A stretch of DNA of 64,000 nucleotides from contig NZ_JOIU01000015.1 in NCBI RefSeq assembly GCF_000720135.1, positions 186,001 through 250,000 of the forward strand, given 5' to 3'. This stretch comes from Streptomyces sp. NRRL S-1022 (GTDB lineage: Bacteria > Actinomycetota > Actinomycetes > Streptomycetales > Streptomycetaceae). The notes under the pieces were generated by a model. The model was not told where the DNA came from, did no database searches, and was given only the letters and a program-made list of their open reading frames with translations. Shown piece by piece: positions 1-8,819 of the stretch. The stretch's first letter is position 1. Every line of letters begins with the position of its first letter. The position numbers were made by a program, and so were the translations under genes.

Positions 1-2
1 TG

Positions 3-641
3 GCCCACGCGGCCCGGCGGCGGGTGACGGTCCTGCTGCCGCTGGCCGCCGCGCTGGCCGCGGGCACGCTGCTGGCGCAGACCGGGGACGGTCTGTGGCG
101 CCCCGACCCGCTCGCCCGCCGCCAGGTGTGCGACACGTCCGTGGCTCCGGCGATCTGCGTCAACGCCCGGTACGCCGGGATGCTCCCGCAGGTCAGGGAG
201 GCCCTGTCGGGGATCACGGGAAAGCTGGAGGGGGTGCGGAACCTGCCGGCGCGCTGGGCGGACCACGCCGGCGCCCCGCACGCCGGCGAGGCCCGGCTGC
301 CGGGCATCACACCGCTGGGCTGGTCGACGGTACGGGGGCGGCTGACCGATCCGCGGCAGTTCGCCTGGGAGGCCGTCACCGCGCTGGAGAACAGCGACTG
401 CCCGGAATCCGCGATGACCACCCGCGTCCTGCGGGCGGACGACGCGGTCGAGTCCTACCTCGCGCCGAACGCCCTGCAGAGGAAGGGCCTGGTGCCCGGT
501 GCCGGCCCCGCCGAGGAGCGCAGGCTCCTCGCCGCCCGCACCCGGCTGGCCGGAATGGCGGAGCAGCGGCGCCGCGACTGGCTGTCGGCGTACTTCGCGG
601 CCCGCGCGGGCTGCCGCCCGAAGGAGATCCCCGCACTGTGA
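3..641 (+). CDS. C-terminal part of a membrane-anchored hypothetical protein (5' end off window)
   Basis: The frame is open to the left edge, so I treat this as the end of a longer gene. A GTG at 24 is a possible internal start but has no clear ribosome site. A run of arginines precedes one hydrophobic segment (about residues 8-27 of the visible part). A roughly 170-residue soluble tail with four cysteines follows and is probably extracytoplasmic. I do not recognise the family. The stop overlaps the GTG start of the next gene by 4 nt (GTGA), so the two are translationally coupled and probably work together, perhaps as parts of a membrane transport assembly. That function is inference only. 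Confidence 0.6.
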   Translation, partial: AHAARRRVTVLLPLAAALAAGTLLAQTGDGLWRPDPLARRQVCDTSVAPAICVNARYAGMLPQVREALSGITGKLEGVRNLPARWADHAGAPHAGEARLPGITPLGWSTVRGRLTDPRQFAWEAVTALENSDCPESAMTTRVLRADDAVESYLAPNALQRKGLVPGAGPAEERRLLAARTRLAGMAEQRRRDWLSAYFAARAGCRPKEIPAL

Positions 642-1249
642 CGACGACCCACGGCCCCCTGCTGTACGCCCGCTCCCGGGCGCTGCCGCTCACCCTGGCC
701 GCGCTCGCCGGCACGGCCGCGTTCGCGGTGTGGGCGGCCGGACGGCTGGACGCCTACCTCGACCCGGACCGCCGGGTGCCGATCGTCGCGCTGGCACCGC
801 TGCTGGCGTCGGCGGTGATCGGGACCAGCCTGTACAGCGCCTCGGACGAGCTGGACGCGACGGCCGTACGCCCCTGGTGGCCGCGCCGCCTGGTGCAGCT
901 GACGGCGCTGGCCGCGCTGGCCGCGCTGCTGGTGGCCCCGGCCGTCCTCGGACACGCCGAGACCTTCGGGGCGCCCGCGGTGGTCCGCAACACGCTGGGC
1001 TGCACCGGTGTCACCGCGGCGGCGGCCGTGTTCCTGGGCGCCCGCCTGAGCTGGCTCCCCGCGTTCGCCTACGTCACCGCCGTCTACCTGGGCTCCGCGA
1101 TGGCGCACGGCCGCGCGGCCACGGTGTGGGCGTGGCCGATGCAGCCGGGCGCGCAGCGGGGTGCCTGGGCGGTGGCCCTGGCCGCGTTCGCCGCGGGCGC
1201 TGTGCTGTACGCGGCGCGCGGCGCCCGCCCGGAGGGGCCGCGGGCCTGA
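638..1249 (+). CDS. Six-helix integral membrane protein, unknown function
   Basis: This is a 203-residue protein starting at GTG 638, overlapping the previous stop as GTGA. It has about six hydrophobic segments (near residues 14-33, 47-66, 86-106, 113-131, 135-153 and 173-191) and no soluble domain. Coupling to the upstream gene suggests a small membrane complex such as an ABC-type permease partner, but no ATPase is in view. It ends just before the convergent HNH gene. I recognise no family signature. Confidence 0.7.
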   Translation: MTTTHGPLLYARSRALPLTLAALAGTAAFAVWAAGRLDAYLDPDRRVPIVALAPLLASAVIGTSLYSASDELDATAVRPWWPRRLVQLTALAALAALLVAPAVLGHAETFGAPAVVRNTLGCTGVTAAAAVFLGARLSWLPAFAYVTAVYLGSAMAHGRAATVWAWPMQPGAQRGAWAVALAAFAAGAVLYAARGARPEGPRA

Positions 1250-1307
1250 ACCCCGGGCGGCACGGCCGGTCCCGCCGGCGCACCGGCGGACACACGTCGG
1301 CCCGGAC

Positions 1308-1844
1308 CTAGGCGGAGATGCCGTCGATCCGGGCCAGGGCGTCGTCCGCGCCGAAGGGTTGCAAGTACGGCAGCCAGCGCGGGTCGCGATGCCCCGTGCC
1401 GATGATCCGCCAGGCCAGCCCCGTCGGCGGGGCCGGTTTGTGCCGCAGCCGCCAGCCCAGCTCCACCAGGTGGCGGTCGGCCTTGACGTGGTTGCAGCGG
1501 CGGCAGGACGCCACCACGTTGTCCCAGACGTGCTTGCCCCCGCGGCTGCGCGGGATGACGTGGTCGACGCTGGTTGCGATGCCACCGCAGTACATGCACC
1601 GGCCCCCGTCGCGCGCGAACAGCGCACGGCGGGTCAGAGGAACAGGCCCCCGGTAGGGGACCCGGACGAATCGCTTGAGCCGGACCACGCTGGGTGCGGG
1701 GAGGGTGACGGTTGCGCTGTGCATATAGGCGCCGGACTCCTCAAGGGAGACGGCCTTGTTCTCCAGGACGAGGATGAGCGCGCGGCGTAGCGGTACGACG
1801 CCGAGCGGCTCGTACGACGCGTTGAGGACCAGGACATGCGGCAC
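1308..1844 (-). CDS. HNH endonuclease
   Basis: This is a 178-residue HNH-family nuclease. The zinc/HNH core is visible as CMYCGG, then SVDHVIPRSRGG, then NVVASCRRCN: two CxxC pairs around the His-Asn catalytic element. I chose the GTG at 1844 (protein begins VPHVLVLNASYEPL) because AAGGAGG sits 5-7 nt upstream. A longer open frame to 1967 has no ribosome site. Stand-alone HNH proteins of this size are common in Streptomyces, and their target is usually unknown. No phage or restriction genes lie beside it, so a housekeeping or orphan role is as likely as defence. Confidence 0.85.
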   Translation of the reverse strand: MPHVLVLNASYEPLGVVPLRRALILVLENKAVSLEESGAYMHSATVTLPAPSVVRLKRFVRVPYRGPVPLTRRALFARDGGRCMYCGGIATSVDHVIPRSRGGKHVWDNVVASCRRCNHVKADRHLVELGWRLRHKPAPPTGLAWRIIGTGHRDPRWLPYLQPFGADDALARIDGISA

Positions 1845-2161
1845 GGGTGCCTCCTTGGGCGTCGGCGGCGCGTGGCTCGCGCCGGGACGATCTGCAGTCA
1901 GTCTCCCCTCATGCCTGGTGGAAGCGCCACCATGTCCCGGTAACGGGCTGGGGGTGTTTTCGACCACACGTGATTCATCCCCCGGATCGTGGCCGGTTCA
2001 AGCCCGCGTGAGCCGTGTCTCTCCTGCGGCGCTCATGTGCGGAACGGCATGAGGCACCCACAGTGCCCCGTTAGTGTGGTGGTCCTGTCCGTCCGGTGAC
2101 CTTTTCGTGACCTTGACCGCCCCGCCGGTACGGACCGCGCAGCACCTGGGAGGTACCTGCC

Positions 2162-3274
2162 GTGTCGTCCCTGCCCGCCGCCCTCTTGGCCGCCGGGGCA
2201 TCGCCGTCCCCGTCCCCGTCGCCCTCGGGCTCCACGGCCCCGGCCGTGCCGACGCTCCAGGACGCCCAGGAGAGCGCGACGAACGCGGCGAGCTGGGTCG
2301 AGCAGAACTGGTCGACGTGGCTCGCGATGGGCCTGCAGATCCTGCTGGTCGTGGTCGTGGCGGTCGCGCTGCGCGCGGTGGTGCGGCGGGCGATCACCCA
2401 GCTGATCGACCGGATGAACCGCAGCGGGCCGTCCGGGGAGGCCGGTGCGCTGGGCGGGCTGCTGGTCAACGCCGAGCGGCGGCGGCAGCGGGCGGCGGCG
2501 ATCGGCTCGGTGCTGCGGTCGGTGGCGAGTTTCCTGATCCTCGGCACGGCCGCGCTGATGGTGCTGGGCACCTTCAAGATCAACCTGGCGCCGCTGCTGG
2601 CGTCGGCCGGTGTCGCGGGTGTCGCCATCGGTTTCGGTGCGCGCAACCTGGTCACGGACTTCCTGTCCGGCGTCTTCATGATCCTGGAGGACCAGTACGG
2701 CGTCGGGGACGTCATCGACGCCGGTGTGGCCACCGGCGAGGTGATCGAGGTCGGGCTGCGCGTGACCAAGCTGCGGGGCGACAGCGGGGAGATCTGGTAC
2801 GTCCGCAACGGCGAGGTCAAGCGGATCGGCAACCTCTCGCAGGGCTGGGCGACGGCCGGGGTCGACGTGACCGTGAAGGCGAGCGAGGACCTGGACCGGG
2901 TCAAGGCCACGCTGGACGAGGTCGCCGAGAAGATGAGCAAGGAAGAGCCCTGGAACGAGCTGCTGTGGGGCCAGGTCGAGGTGCTCGGCCTGGACTCGGT
3001 ACTGATCGACTCCATGGTGGTCCGGCTCTCGGCCAGGACCATGCCCGGCAAGTCGGTCACCGTCGAGCGGGAACTGCGCTGGCGGATCAAGCGGGCGTTC
3101 GACGCGGCGAGCATCCGCATCGTGGGCGGGGCGACGGCGGTGGAGGACCAGCAGGAGACCCCGGACCCGACCGTCGCGGTCGCGGCCCCCTCGGCGTACT
3201 CCAACGCGGATTCCCCGCAGACGGCGGCGGCCTCACCGATAGCCCCGCAGCGCACGGCTCCGCCGGGGAAGTAG
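2162..3274 (+). CDS. MscS-family small-conductance mechanosensitive channel
   Basis: This is a 370-residue channel of the MscS family, which opens under membrane tension and releases solutes during hypo-osmotic shock. After a Pro/Ser-rich N-terminus there are membrane segments near residues 55-78 and 118-137. The pore helix with the typical Gly/Ala pattern (ASAGVAGVAIGFGARNLV, about 145-165) follows, then the cytoplasmic beta domain. The C-terminus is a short disordered Ala/Pro tail. The GTG start has GGGAGG 6 nt upstream. It stands alone between two intergenic gaps. Confidence 0.9.
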   Translation: MSSLPAALLAAGASPSPSPSPSGSTAPAVPTLQDAQESATNAASWVEQNWSTWLAMGLQILLVVVVAVALRAVVRRAITQLIDRMNRSGPSGEAGALGGLLVNAERRRQRAAAIGSVLRSVASFLILGTAALMVLGTFKINLAPLLASAGVAGVAIGFGARNLVTDFLSGVFMILEDQYGVGDVIDAGVATGEVIEVGLRVTKLRGDSGEIWYVRNGEVKRIGNLSQGWATAGVDVTVKASEDLDRVKATLDEVAEKMSKEEPWNELLWGQVEVLGLDSVLIDSMVVRLSARTMPGKSVTVERELRWRIKRAFDAASIRIVGGATAVEDQQETPDPTVAVAAPSAYSNADSPQTAAASPIAPQRTAPPGK

Positions 3275-3443
3275 CGGCAGCGGAACGGTTCGGCACACAC
3301 GTTCGAGTGAACGGACGGGGCATTCCGGCGCGCGGCGCGCACGGGGTGCCCCATCGTTCTGCCGGGGCGCCCGGGGCGGGCTTAGCCTGGCATCAGCGTG
3401 ACGAGGAGAAGCGAGGAGCGCCGAACCGATCATGGAGCCGGTG

Positions 3444-4034
3444 ATGACGCAGGTGGACCCCATCGACCTGTTGAGTGCGATCGAAGAGGCAGCACCGATG
3501 CCCATTCGACCCGAGTACGTCGAGGGGACCGCCTTCGTGCCGCCGCAACCGAACGACAACCACAACGATGGCGCATTCGAGCTGAGCTTCCAGTTCCGAG
3601 CCGCCGGACACCGCCTCGTGGGCATGGGCAACGGCTACCGCGCCGCCCACCAGGACGGCAGGACCATGGCCCTGATCATTCCGGACCTCTACGTCCGCCG
3701 TCGCAGGCCGACGGAACTCGACGAGTCGTACCGCAAGGCCAACAAGGGCTGGTACCCCATCGACATGCTCGCCCTCGTCGGCGAGGTCACCTCGACCAAC
3801 CACGAGACCGACACCGGCCCCAAGTTCCGCACCTACGCCGCCGCCGGCATCCCCGTCTACGTCCTCATCGACCGCCACTCCCAGACGGCCCACTGCTACA
3901 CGGACCCCGTCCTGCCCGACGACGACCCCACCGAGGCTTACTACAAGACCGACACCAAGGTCACCCTCGGCGACCCCCTCCCCCTCCCGGCGCCCTACCC
4001 CACCCTCGACACGACCCCGTTCGTCACCGACTGA
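3444..4034 (+). CDS. Uma2-family (DUF820) putative restriction endonuclease
   Basis: This is a protein of about 196 residues with the PD-(D/E)xK-like Uma2 fold. Motifs include the segment ALIIPDLYV, an E near LVGEVTSTNHETD and the downstream K of GPKFRTYAAAGIPVYVLID. I prefer ATG 3444 (GGAG 6 nt upstream); ATG 3432 four codons earlier is the alternative. Uma2 genes are widespread, often multicopy, in Streptomyces and cyanobacteria, and their biological role is unclear. It converges on the minus-strand pseudogene at 4.0-4.5 kb. Confidence 0.85.
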   Translation: MTQVDPIDLLSAIEEAAPMPIRPEYVEGTAFVPPQPNDNHNDGAFELSFQFRAAGHRLVGMGNGYRAAHQDGRTMALIIPDLYVRRRRPTELDESYRKANKGWYPIDMLALVGEVTSTNHETDTGPKFRTYAAAGIPVYVLIDRHSQTAHCYTDPVLPDDDPTEAYYKTDTKVTLGDPLPLPAPYPTLDTTPFVTD

Positions 4035-4039
4035 CCGGC

Positions 4040-4456
4040 CCGCAGGCCGGCCGTACGCCTCGCGGACCCATGCCTCCCCGCCCGGGTCGGTGCCGCAGGC
4101 CAGGGAGTCGCCCCGGGTGCCGGTGAGCCAGGTCGCCGCCGTCTTCGACGGCTCGGGCCGCTTCGTCACCGCGGAGGCCGTACAGGCGGTGGACGCGAGC
4201 TTCGCCGTGACCTGCCCGGACGGCACGCACCGCCACGTTCCGGAAGGTGGCCCACCCGTCGTCCTCGCCGACCGTCACCACCGGCGAGACACCGGTCAGC
4301 CGGGTTCCCTGTTCCCTGCCGTACCCCGCCCCAGCGGAACGTGCCGGTGACGCAGGGCGGCGACGCCCAGGGCCGCACCGACGCCGCCGCCCGCGGCACA
4401 CCCGTCCGCTGCCCCGTGCACGCCACCACGCCCATCAGCAGCACCGCCGGCGCCAC
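4040..4456 (-). pseudogene. Twice-frameshifted membrane-anchored hypothetical gene
   Basis: Coding signal (third-position GC near 90%) moves through all three minus-strand frames. It begins at GTG 4456 with a hydrophobic segment (VAPAVLLMGVVACTG) to CVTGTFRWGG near 4330. It continues in a second frame with GTRLTGVSPVVTVGEDDGW to about 4235. It then continues in a third with SGQVTAKLASTACTAS and TWLTGTRGDSLACGTDPGG to about 4045. The start lies just past the stop of the upstream membrane gene in the same frame, so the pair was probably an operon. No stop is found in the last frame before it runs antisense to the Uma2 gene. Two indels, or sequencing errors, would restore one reading frame of about 135 residues. 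Confidence 0.55.
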
Positions 4457-4471
4457 CGTCGTCCGGCCCCC

Positions 4472-5041
4472 TCACCCGGTCCTCCTCAGTCTCGTCACCT
4501 GGCACAGCGCCACGAACGCGCCCGCCCCGCGCAGTCCCGGCAGGCCCCTCGGCCGCTCGTCCGCGCGCAGGAGGACCCGGGCCTCGCCGGAGGTCCGGTC
4601 CACCGTCAGGGACCCGGCGACGGTGCGCCGACCGCGGAACGGACGCCAGCGGAAGTCCCACGACTCCCCCGCGCCCGTCACGTCGTACGCCCGCCCGGAC
4701 CCGGCGAGCGCCGCCCGCAACCGCTCCGCCTCCGCCGCCGGGAACGCCCGCTCCTGCGTCGCCGCGAGGGCGTCCACGGTGACCGGCAGGCCGGTGCCGC
4801 GCGCCCGGAGGGCCAGGGTGGCGTAGACGCAGAGCGCGTAGAGCAGGGCGAGCGAGGACCAGCCGAGCGAGGTGAAGAGGACGTCCTCGGCGAGCGACCA
4901 GGACGGTCCCCCGTCCAGGAGACCGCTCAGGCCCACCACCACCAGCACGGGCAGGAGCCCGGGCATCGTGGCCGGCCACAGCCTCCACAGCAGCCCAAGA
5001 CCGGCCATCCCCGCCCTCCCCGTACCGCGTGAGCCGTTCAT
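4472..5041 (-). CDS. Small membrane protein, unknown function
   Basis: This is a 189-residue protein beginning MNGSRGTGRAGMAG. Two hydrophobic segments lie near residues 19-40 and 54-75, followed by a soluble domain of about 110 residues ending RTG. The frame is open upstream to 5140 without a ribosome site, so ATG 5041 (or the ATG 11 codons later) is preferred. It immediately precedes the frameshifted gene at 4456 and is probably co-transcribed with it. I do not recognise a family. Confidence 0.65.
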   Translation of the reverse strand: MNGSRGTGRAGMAGLGLLWRLWPATMPGLLPVLVVVGLSGLLDGGPSWSLAEDVLFTSLGWSSLALLYALCVYATLALRARGTGLPVTVDALAATQERAFPAAEAERLRAALAGSGRAYDVTGAGESWDFRWRPFRGRRTVAGSLTVDRTSGEARVLLRADERPRGLPGLRGAGAFVALCQVTRLRRTG

Positions 5042-5172
5042 CGCCTGAATGTAGGCGCTCTGACCAGCGGAAACCACGGGCGTGACGCAGTCGTGATCGC
5101 GGTCGGCACGACCAAGGGGGCGTTGTCTATTGACGTCCACTTCGTCCTGGGCTTACGTTCCTCCCACCCCAA

Positions 5173-5187
5173 TAGGAAAGTTTCCTA
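5173..5187. promoter_or_regulatory. Palindromic operator, probable CsnR box
   Basis: TAGGAAAGTTTCCTA is a 15-nt palindrome centred on 5180, 80 nt upstream of the ROK regulator start. It is AT-rich against very GC-rich surroundings. The CsnR repressor of the S. lividans chitosanase gene is known to bind a palindrome of this GGAAA-TTTCC type, as I recall. Its placement suggests autoregulation of the whole csn operon. Confidence 0.7.
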
Positions 5188-5266
5188 ACAGTGATCTACG
5201 GCGTCCGGTGATCAAGACTGGACGTCCTCCCCGGGTCACTGAGAAGCTGGGCGGCTGGAAAGGCAG

Positions 5267-6490
5267 GTGTCGACCCCCATGGCAGGAACCGCCGGTACGC
5301 CGGGCACCCCGCGCGTCCTGCGCGCCATGAACGACCGCGCCGCCCTGGACCTGCTGCTGGAGCACGGGCCGCTGTCGCGCACCCGGATCGGCAAGCTCAC
5401 CGGCCTGTCCAAGCCCACCGCCTCCCAGCTGCTGGCCCGCCTGGAGGCGGCCGGACTGGTCCGGCTCACCGGCACCAGCGAGGGCCGGCCGGGCCCCAAC
5501 GCCCAGCTGTACGCGGTCGATCCGGCCGCCGCGTACGCCGCCGGGCTCGACGTCACCCCGCACCGCATCCGCGCCGCGGTCGCCGACATCACCGGCCGCA
5601 CGGTCGGCGAGTACGAGCTGCCCACCCCCGGACGGCACCCGGCGCGGTCCGTGGTCCAGCAGGTCACCGAGGCCCTCGACGGCGCCGTCAAGGCCGCCGG
5701 GCTCGCCCGGTCCGAGGTGCACCGGCTGGTCATCGGCACCCCCGGCGCCTTCGACCCCAACACCGGGCGGCTGCGCTACGCCTCCCACCTGCCCGGCTGG
5801 CACTCCCCCGCACTGCTGGACGACCTCGCGGCGGCGCTGCCGATGCCGGTCGAGTACGAGAACGACGTCAACCTCGTCGCCATCGCCGAACAGCGGCTCG
5901 GCGCGGCCCGCGGCCACGCGGACTTCGTGCTGCTGTGGAACGAGGAGGGCCTGGGCGCCGCCCTGGTCCTCGGCGGCCGGCTGCACCGGGGCTGGACCGG
6001 CGGCGCCGGCGAGGTCGGCTTCCTGCCGGTGCCGGGCACCCCGCTGGTCCGGCAGGTCACCAAGGCCAACAGCGGCGGCTACCAGGAGCTGGCCGGCTCC
6101 CAGGCCGTACCGCGGCTGGCCCGGGAACTCGGCATCACCGACGTGCCGCCGGGGCCGCACGCCGAGGCCGCGACCGTACTCGTCGCCCGCGCCGCCGACC
6201 ATGCGAGCGGCCCGCACCGGGAGCTGCTCCGGACCTACGCCACCCGGCTGGCCACCGGTCTGGCCTCGCTCGTCTCCGTGCTCGATCCCGAACTCGTCGT
6301 CCTGAGCGGCTCCGCCCTGACGGCCGGCGGCGAGGTGCTGCGCGGCCTCGTCCAGGCCGAACTGGAGGAGCTGGCCGCCGCCCGGCCCCGGCTGGTCGTC
6401 GGCGACGTCCGTGAACACCCCGTGCTGCGCGGCGCGCTGGAGTCCGCGCTCGCCGCCACCCGCGACGAGGTCTTCGACACCTCGCGCTGA
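5267..6490 (+). CDS. csnR: ROK-family transcriptional repressor CsnR
   Basis: This is a 407-residue ROK-family regulator. A winged helix-turn-helix spans about residues 18-65 (LSRTRIGKLTGLSKPTASQL), followed by a sugar-kinase-like ROK domain. The catalytic ExGH and cysteine zinc motifs of true ROK kinases are absent (EVGF in place of ExGH), which fits a sensor rather than an enzyme. It heads an operon for oligosaccharide uptake, glycosidase and kinase, the arrangement of the csnR-K chitosan-utilisation locus. In that locus CsnR represses uptake and chitosanase genes until chitosan oligosaccharides are present. Start at GTG 5267 after a GGAAAGG site; ATG 5279 is an alternative. Confidence 0.85.
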   Translation: MSTPMAGTAGTPGTPRVLRAMNDRAALDLLLEHGPLSRTRIGKLTGLSKPTASQLLARLEAAGLVRLTGTSEGRPGPNAQLYAVDPAAAYAAGLDVTPHRIRAAVADITGRTVGEYELPTPGRHPARSVVQQVTEALDGAVKAAGLARSEVHRLVIGTPGAFDPNTGRLRYASHLPGWHSPALLDDLAAALPMPVEYENDVNLVAIAEQRLGAARGHADFVLLWNEEGLGAALVLGGRLHRGWTGGAGEVGFLPVPGTPLVRQVTKANSGGYQELAGSQAVPRLARELGITDVPPGPHAEAATVLVARAADHASGPHRELLRTYATRLATGLASLVSVLDPELVVLSGSALTAGGEVLRGLVQAELEELAAARPRLVVGDVREHPVLRGALESALAATRDEVFDTSR

Positions 6491-6532
6491 GCGTCCCCTC
6501 TTTTCCCACACCCGTCCCTGGGAGACCTCGCC

Positions 6533-7876
6533 ATGCCCACAGCCCTCCCCGAAGTCGCCCGAAAAGCGGCTTTTGCCGTGACTGTCTCCGCCGTGCTCCT
6601 CACCACCGCGTGTACCGGCCAGTCCGGCTCGGGCGCCACCGACGACCCGTCGAAGGACACGACGATCAACTTCTGGCACGCCTGGAGCGCGCCGAACGAG
6701 GTGACGGCCGTCAAGTCGCTGGTCGCCGGCTTCGAGCACGCCCACCCCAACATCCACGTGAACATCGTCGGCAACATGACCGACGACAAGATCAACCAGG
6801 CGCTGCGCGCCGGCGGCGCGAAGGCCCCGGACGTGATCTCGTCGTTCACCACCAACAACGTGGGCAAGTTCTGCTCCTCGGGCGCGCTGGTAGATCTGAA
6901 CCCGTTCTTCGAGAAGTCCGGGATCGACCCGGAGAAGACGTTCCCGAAGCCGATGAACGAGTACACCCGGTTCGACGGCAACCGGTGCACGGTGCCGCTG
7001 CTCGGGGACGCGTACGGGCTCTACTACAACAAGACGGCGTTCGGGAAGGCGGGCATCGCCCGTCCGCCGAGGACCTGGTCCGAATTCGAGGCCGACGCGA
7101 AGAAGCTGACCGTCCGCCAGGGCGAGGGGTACCGGCAGCTCGGCTTCATGCCGGACTACCACGGCTGGGAATCCACCACCGAGCACTACCTCGGCCAGTT
7201 CTCGCCGACGTACTTCGACAAGGACGGCAAGTCGAACCTCGCGAAGGATCCCGCGTTCCGGAAGGGCTTCACGCTCCAGAAGAAGCTCGTGGACGAACTC
7301 GGCGGGTTCCGGCGGCTGGAGAGGTTCCGCGCCACGCTGGGCGACGAGTGGGGCCCCAAGCACCCCTTCCACACCGGCCAGGTCGCCATGCAGCTCGACG
7401 GCGAGTGGCGGCTCGGGATGGCCGAGGAGGCCAAGCCGGACTTCGAGATCGGGGTGGCGCCGCTGCCCGTCCCGGACGACCGGGCCGGCCAGTACGGCAA
7501 GGGCTACATCACCGGCACCATCGCGGGCATCGCCGCCACCAGCCGCCACCAGAACGCGGCCTGGGAACTGGTGAAGTACATGACCACGGACACGGACGCG
7601 GTGGTCGGCTTCGCCAACGCCATCCACAACGTGCCCTCCACACTGGCCGCGCTGAAGTCGCCGAAACTGAAGTACGACCCGCGGTTCAAGACCTTCCTGG
7701 ACATCGCCGGCAACCCGCACTCCACCACGACTCCCGCCTCCGTCAACGGCGGTGTGTACCTGGTGACGATCCAGCAGTTCGGCTACGACTACGAGAGCGG
7801 CAAGGAGACCGATCTGGAGGCCGGGCTGAGGAAGACGGCCGCGCAGATCGACACGGACATCGCGCAGGCCCGGTGA
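6533..7876 (+). CDS. csnE: Chitosan-oligosaccharide-binding lipoprotein CsnE (ABC transporter)
   Basis: This is a 447-residue extracellular solute-binding protein of the carbohydrate ABC family. The signal peptide ends in the lipobox LLTTAC, with Cys27 the lipidated residue. The typical N-terminus of the mature domain (INFWHAWSAPNE) follows. It is 42 nt downstream of csnR and overlaps csnF by one nucleotide, so it is part of the same operon. By context it delivers chitosan-derived oligosaccharides to the CsnFG permease. No ATPase is encoded here. Streptomyces sugar importers of this class usually share the MsiK ATPase encoded elsewhere. Confidence 0.87.
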   Translation: MPTALPEVARKAAFAVTVSAVLLTTACTGQSGSGATDDPSKDTTINFWHAWSAPNEVTAVKSLVAGFEHAHPNIHVNIVGNMTDDKINQALRAGGAKAPDVISSFTTNNVGKFCSSGALVDLNPFFEKSGIDPEKTFPKPMNEYTRFDGNRCTVPLLGDAYGLYYNKTAFGKAGIARPPRTWSEFEADAKKLTVRQGEGYRQLGFMPDYHGWESTTEHYLGQFSPTYFDKDGKSNLAKDPAFRKGFTLQKKLVDELGGFRRLERFRATLGDEWGPKHPFHTGQVAMQLDGEWRLGMAEEAKPDFEIGVAPLPVPDDRAGQYGKGYITGTIAGIAATSRHQNAAWELVKYMTTDTDAVVGFANAIHNVPSTLAALKSPKLKYDPRFKTFLDIAGNPHSTTTPASVNGGVYLVTIQQFGYDYESGKETDLEAGLRKTAAQIDTDIAQAR

Positions 7877-8817
7877 TGAGCGCCGTCACCCTCGCGTCGA
7901 AACGCCGGCGCTCGGCCCTGCGCACGCTCGCCTTCATGTCGCCGTGGCTCATCGGCTTCGCGGTCTTCTTCGCCTACCCGCTGATCTCCACGGTCTACTT
8001 CTCCCTCATGCACTACGACGGCTTCCGGCCGCCGGCGTGGAGCGGCGGGAAGAACTGGACGTACGTCTTCGAGCACTACCCGCTGTTCTGGCCCGCCCTG
8101 CGCAACACGCTCTGGCTGGTCGTGATCATGGTGAGCCTGCGGGTGGTCTTCGGGCTGGGCGTCGGTCTGCTCATCACCAGGATCAAGACCGGGACGGGTG
8201 TCTTCCGCACCCTGTTCTACCTGCCGTACCTGGCCCCTCCGGTCGCGGCGACCATGGCCTTCGCCTTCCTGCTCAACCCCGGCACCGGCCCGGTGAACTC
8301 GCTCCTGGAACACGCCGGGCTGCCGGCGCCGGGCTGGTTCAACGACCCCGCCTGGTCCAAGCCGGCACTGACCCTGCTGGCCCTGTGGGGCGTCGGCGAC
8401 CTGATGGTCGTCTTCATGGCCGCGCTGCTCGACGTACCGGCGGAGCAGTACGAGGCGGCGGAGCTGGACGGCGCCACGGCGTGGCAGCGGTTCCGGTACG
8501 TGACCCTGCCGAACATCTCCCCGATCGTGATGTTCGCCGTCGTCACCGGCGTGATCCAGACCATGCAGTACTACACCCAGCCGCTGATCGCCGGGAAGGT
8601 CGCCTCCGGCGTGATCCAGGGCGCCGGCACCCAGTTCGAGCCCGGCTACCCCGACAAGTCCACGCTCACCCTCCCCCAGCTCGTCTACAACCTCGGCTTC
8701 CAGCGCTTCGACTACGGCTCGGCGTGCGTGGTCGCGCTGGTGCTGTTCGCCCTGTCGATGGCGTTCACCGCGCTGCTGATGCGGCGCCGGGGCGGCCTGA
8801 TCCAGGCAGGTGACTGA
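7876..8817 (+). CDS. csnF: ABC sugar permease CsnF
   Basis: This is a 313-residue permease of the MalF-like carbohydrate class with six hydrophobic segments. The EAA loop is visible as YEAAELDGATAWQRFRYV and contacts the ATPase. ATG 7876 overlaps the csnE stop as TGATG. An earlier in-frame GTG at 7873 is possible. It forms the translocation channel with CsnG. Confidence 0.9.
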   Translation: MSAVTLASKRRRSALRTLAFMSPWLIGFAVFFAYPLISTVYFSLMHYDGFRPPAWSGGKNWTYVFEHYPLFWPALRNTLWLVVIMVSLRVVFGLGVGLLITRIKTGTGVFRTLFYLPYLAPPVAATMAFAFLLNPGTGPVNSLLEHAGLPAPGWFNDPAWSKPALTLLALWGVGDLMVVFMAALLDVPAEQYEAAELDGATAWQRFRYVTLPNISPIVMFAVVTGVIQTMQYYTQPLIAGKVASGVIQGAGTQFEPGYPDKSTLTLPQLVYNLGFQRFDYGSACVVALVLFALSMAFTALLMRRRGGLIQAGD

Positions 8818-8819
8818 CC

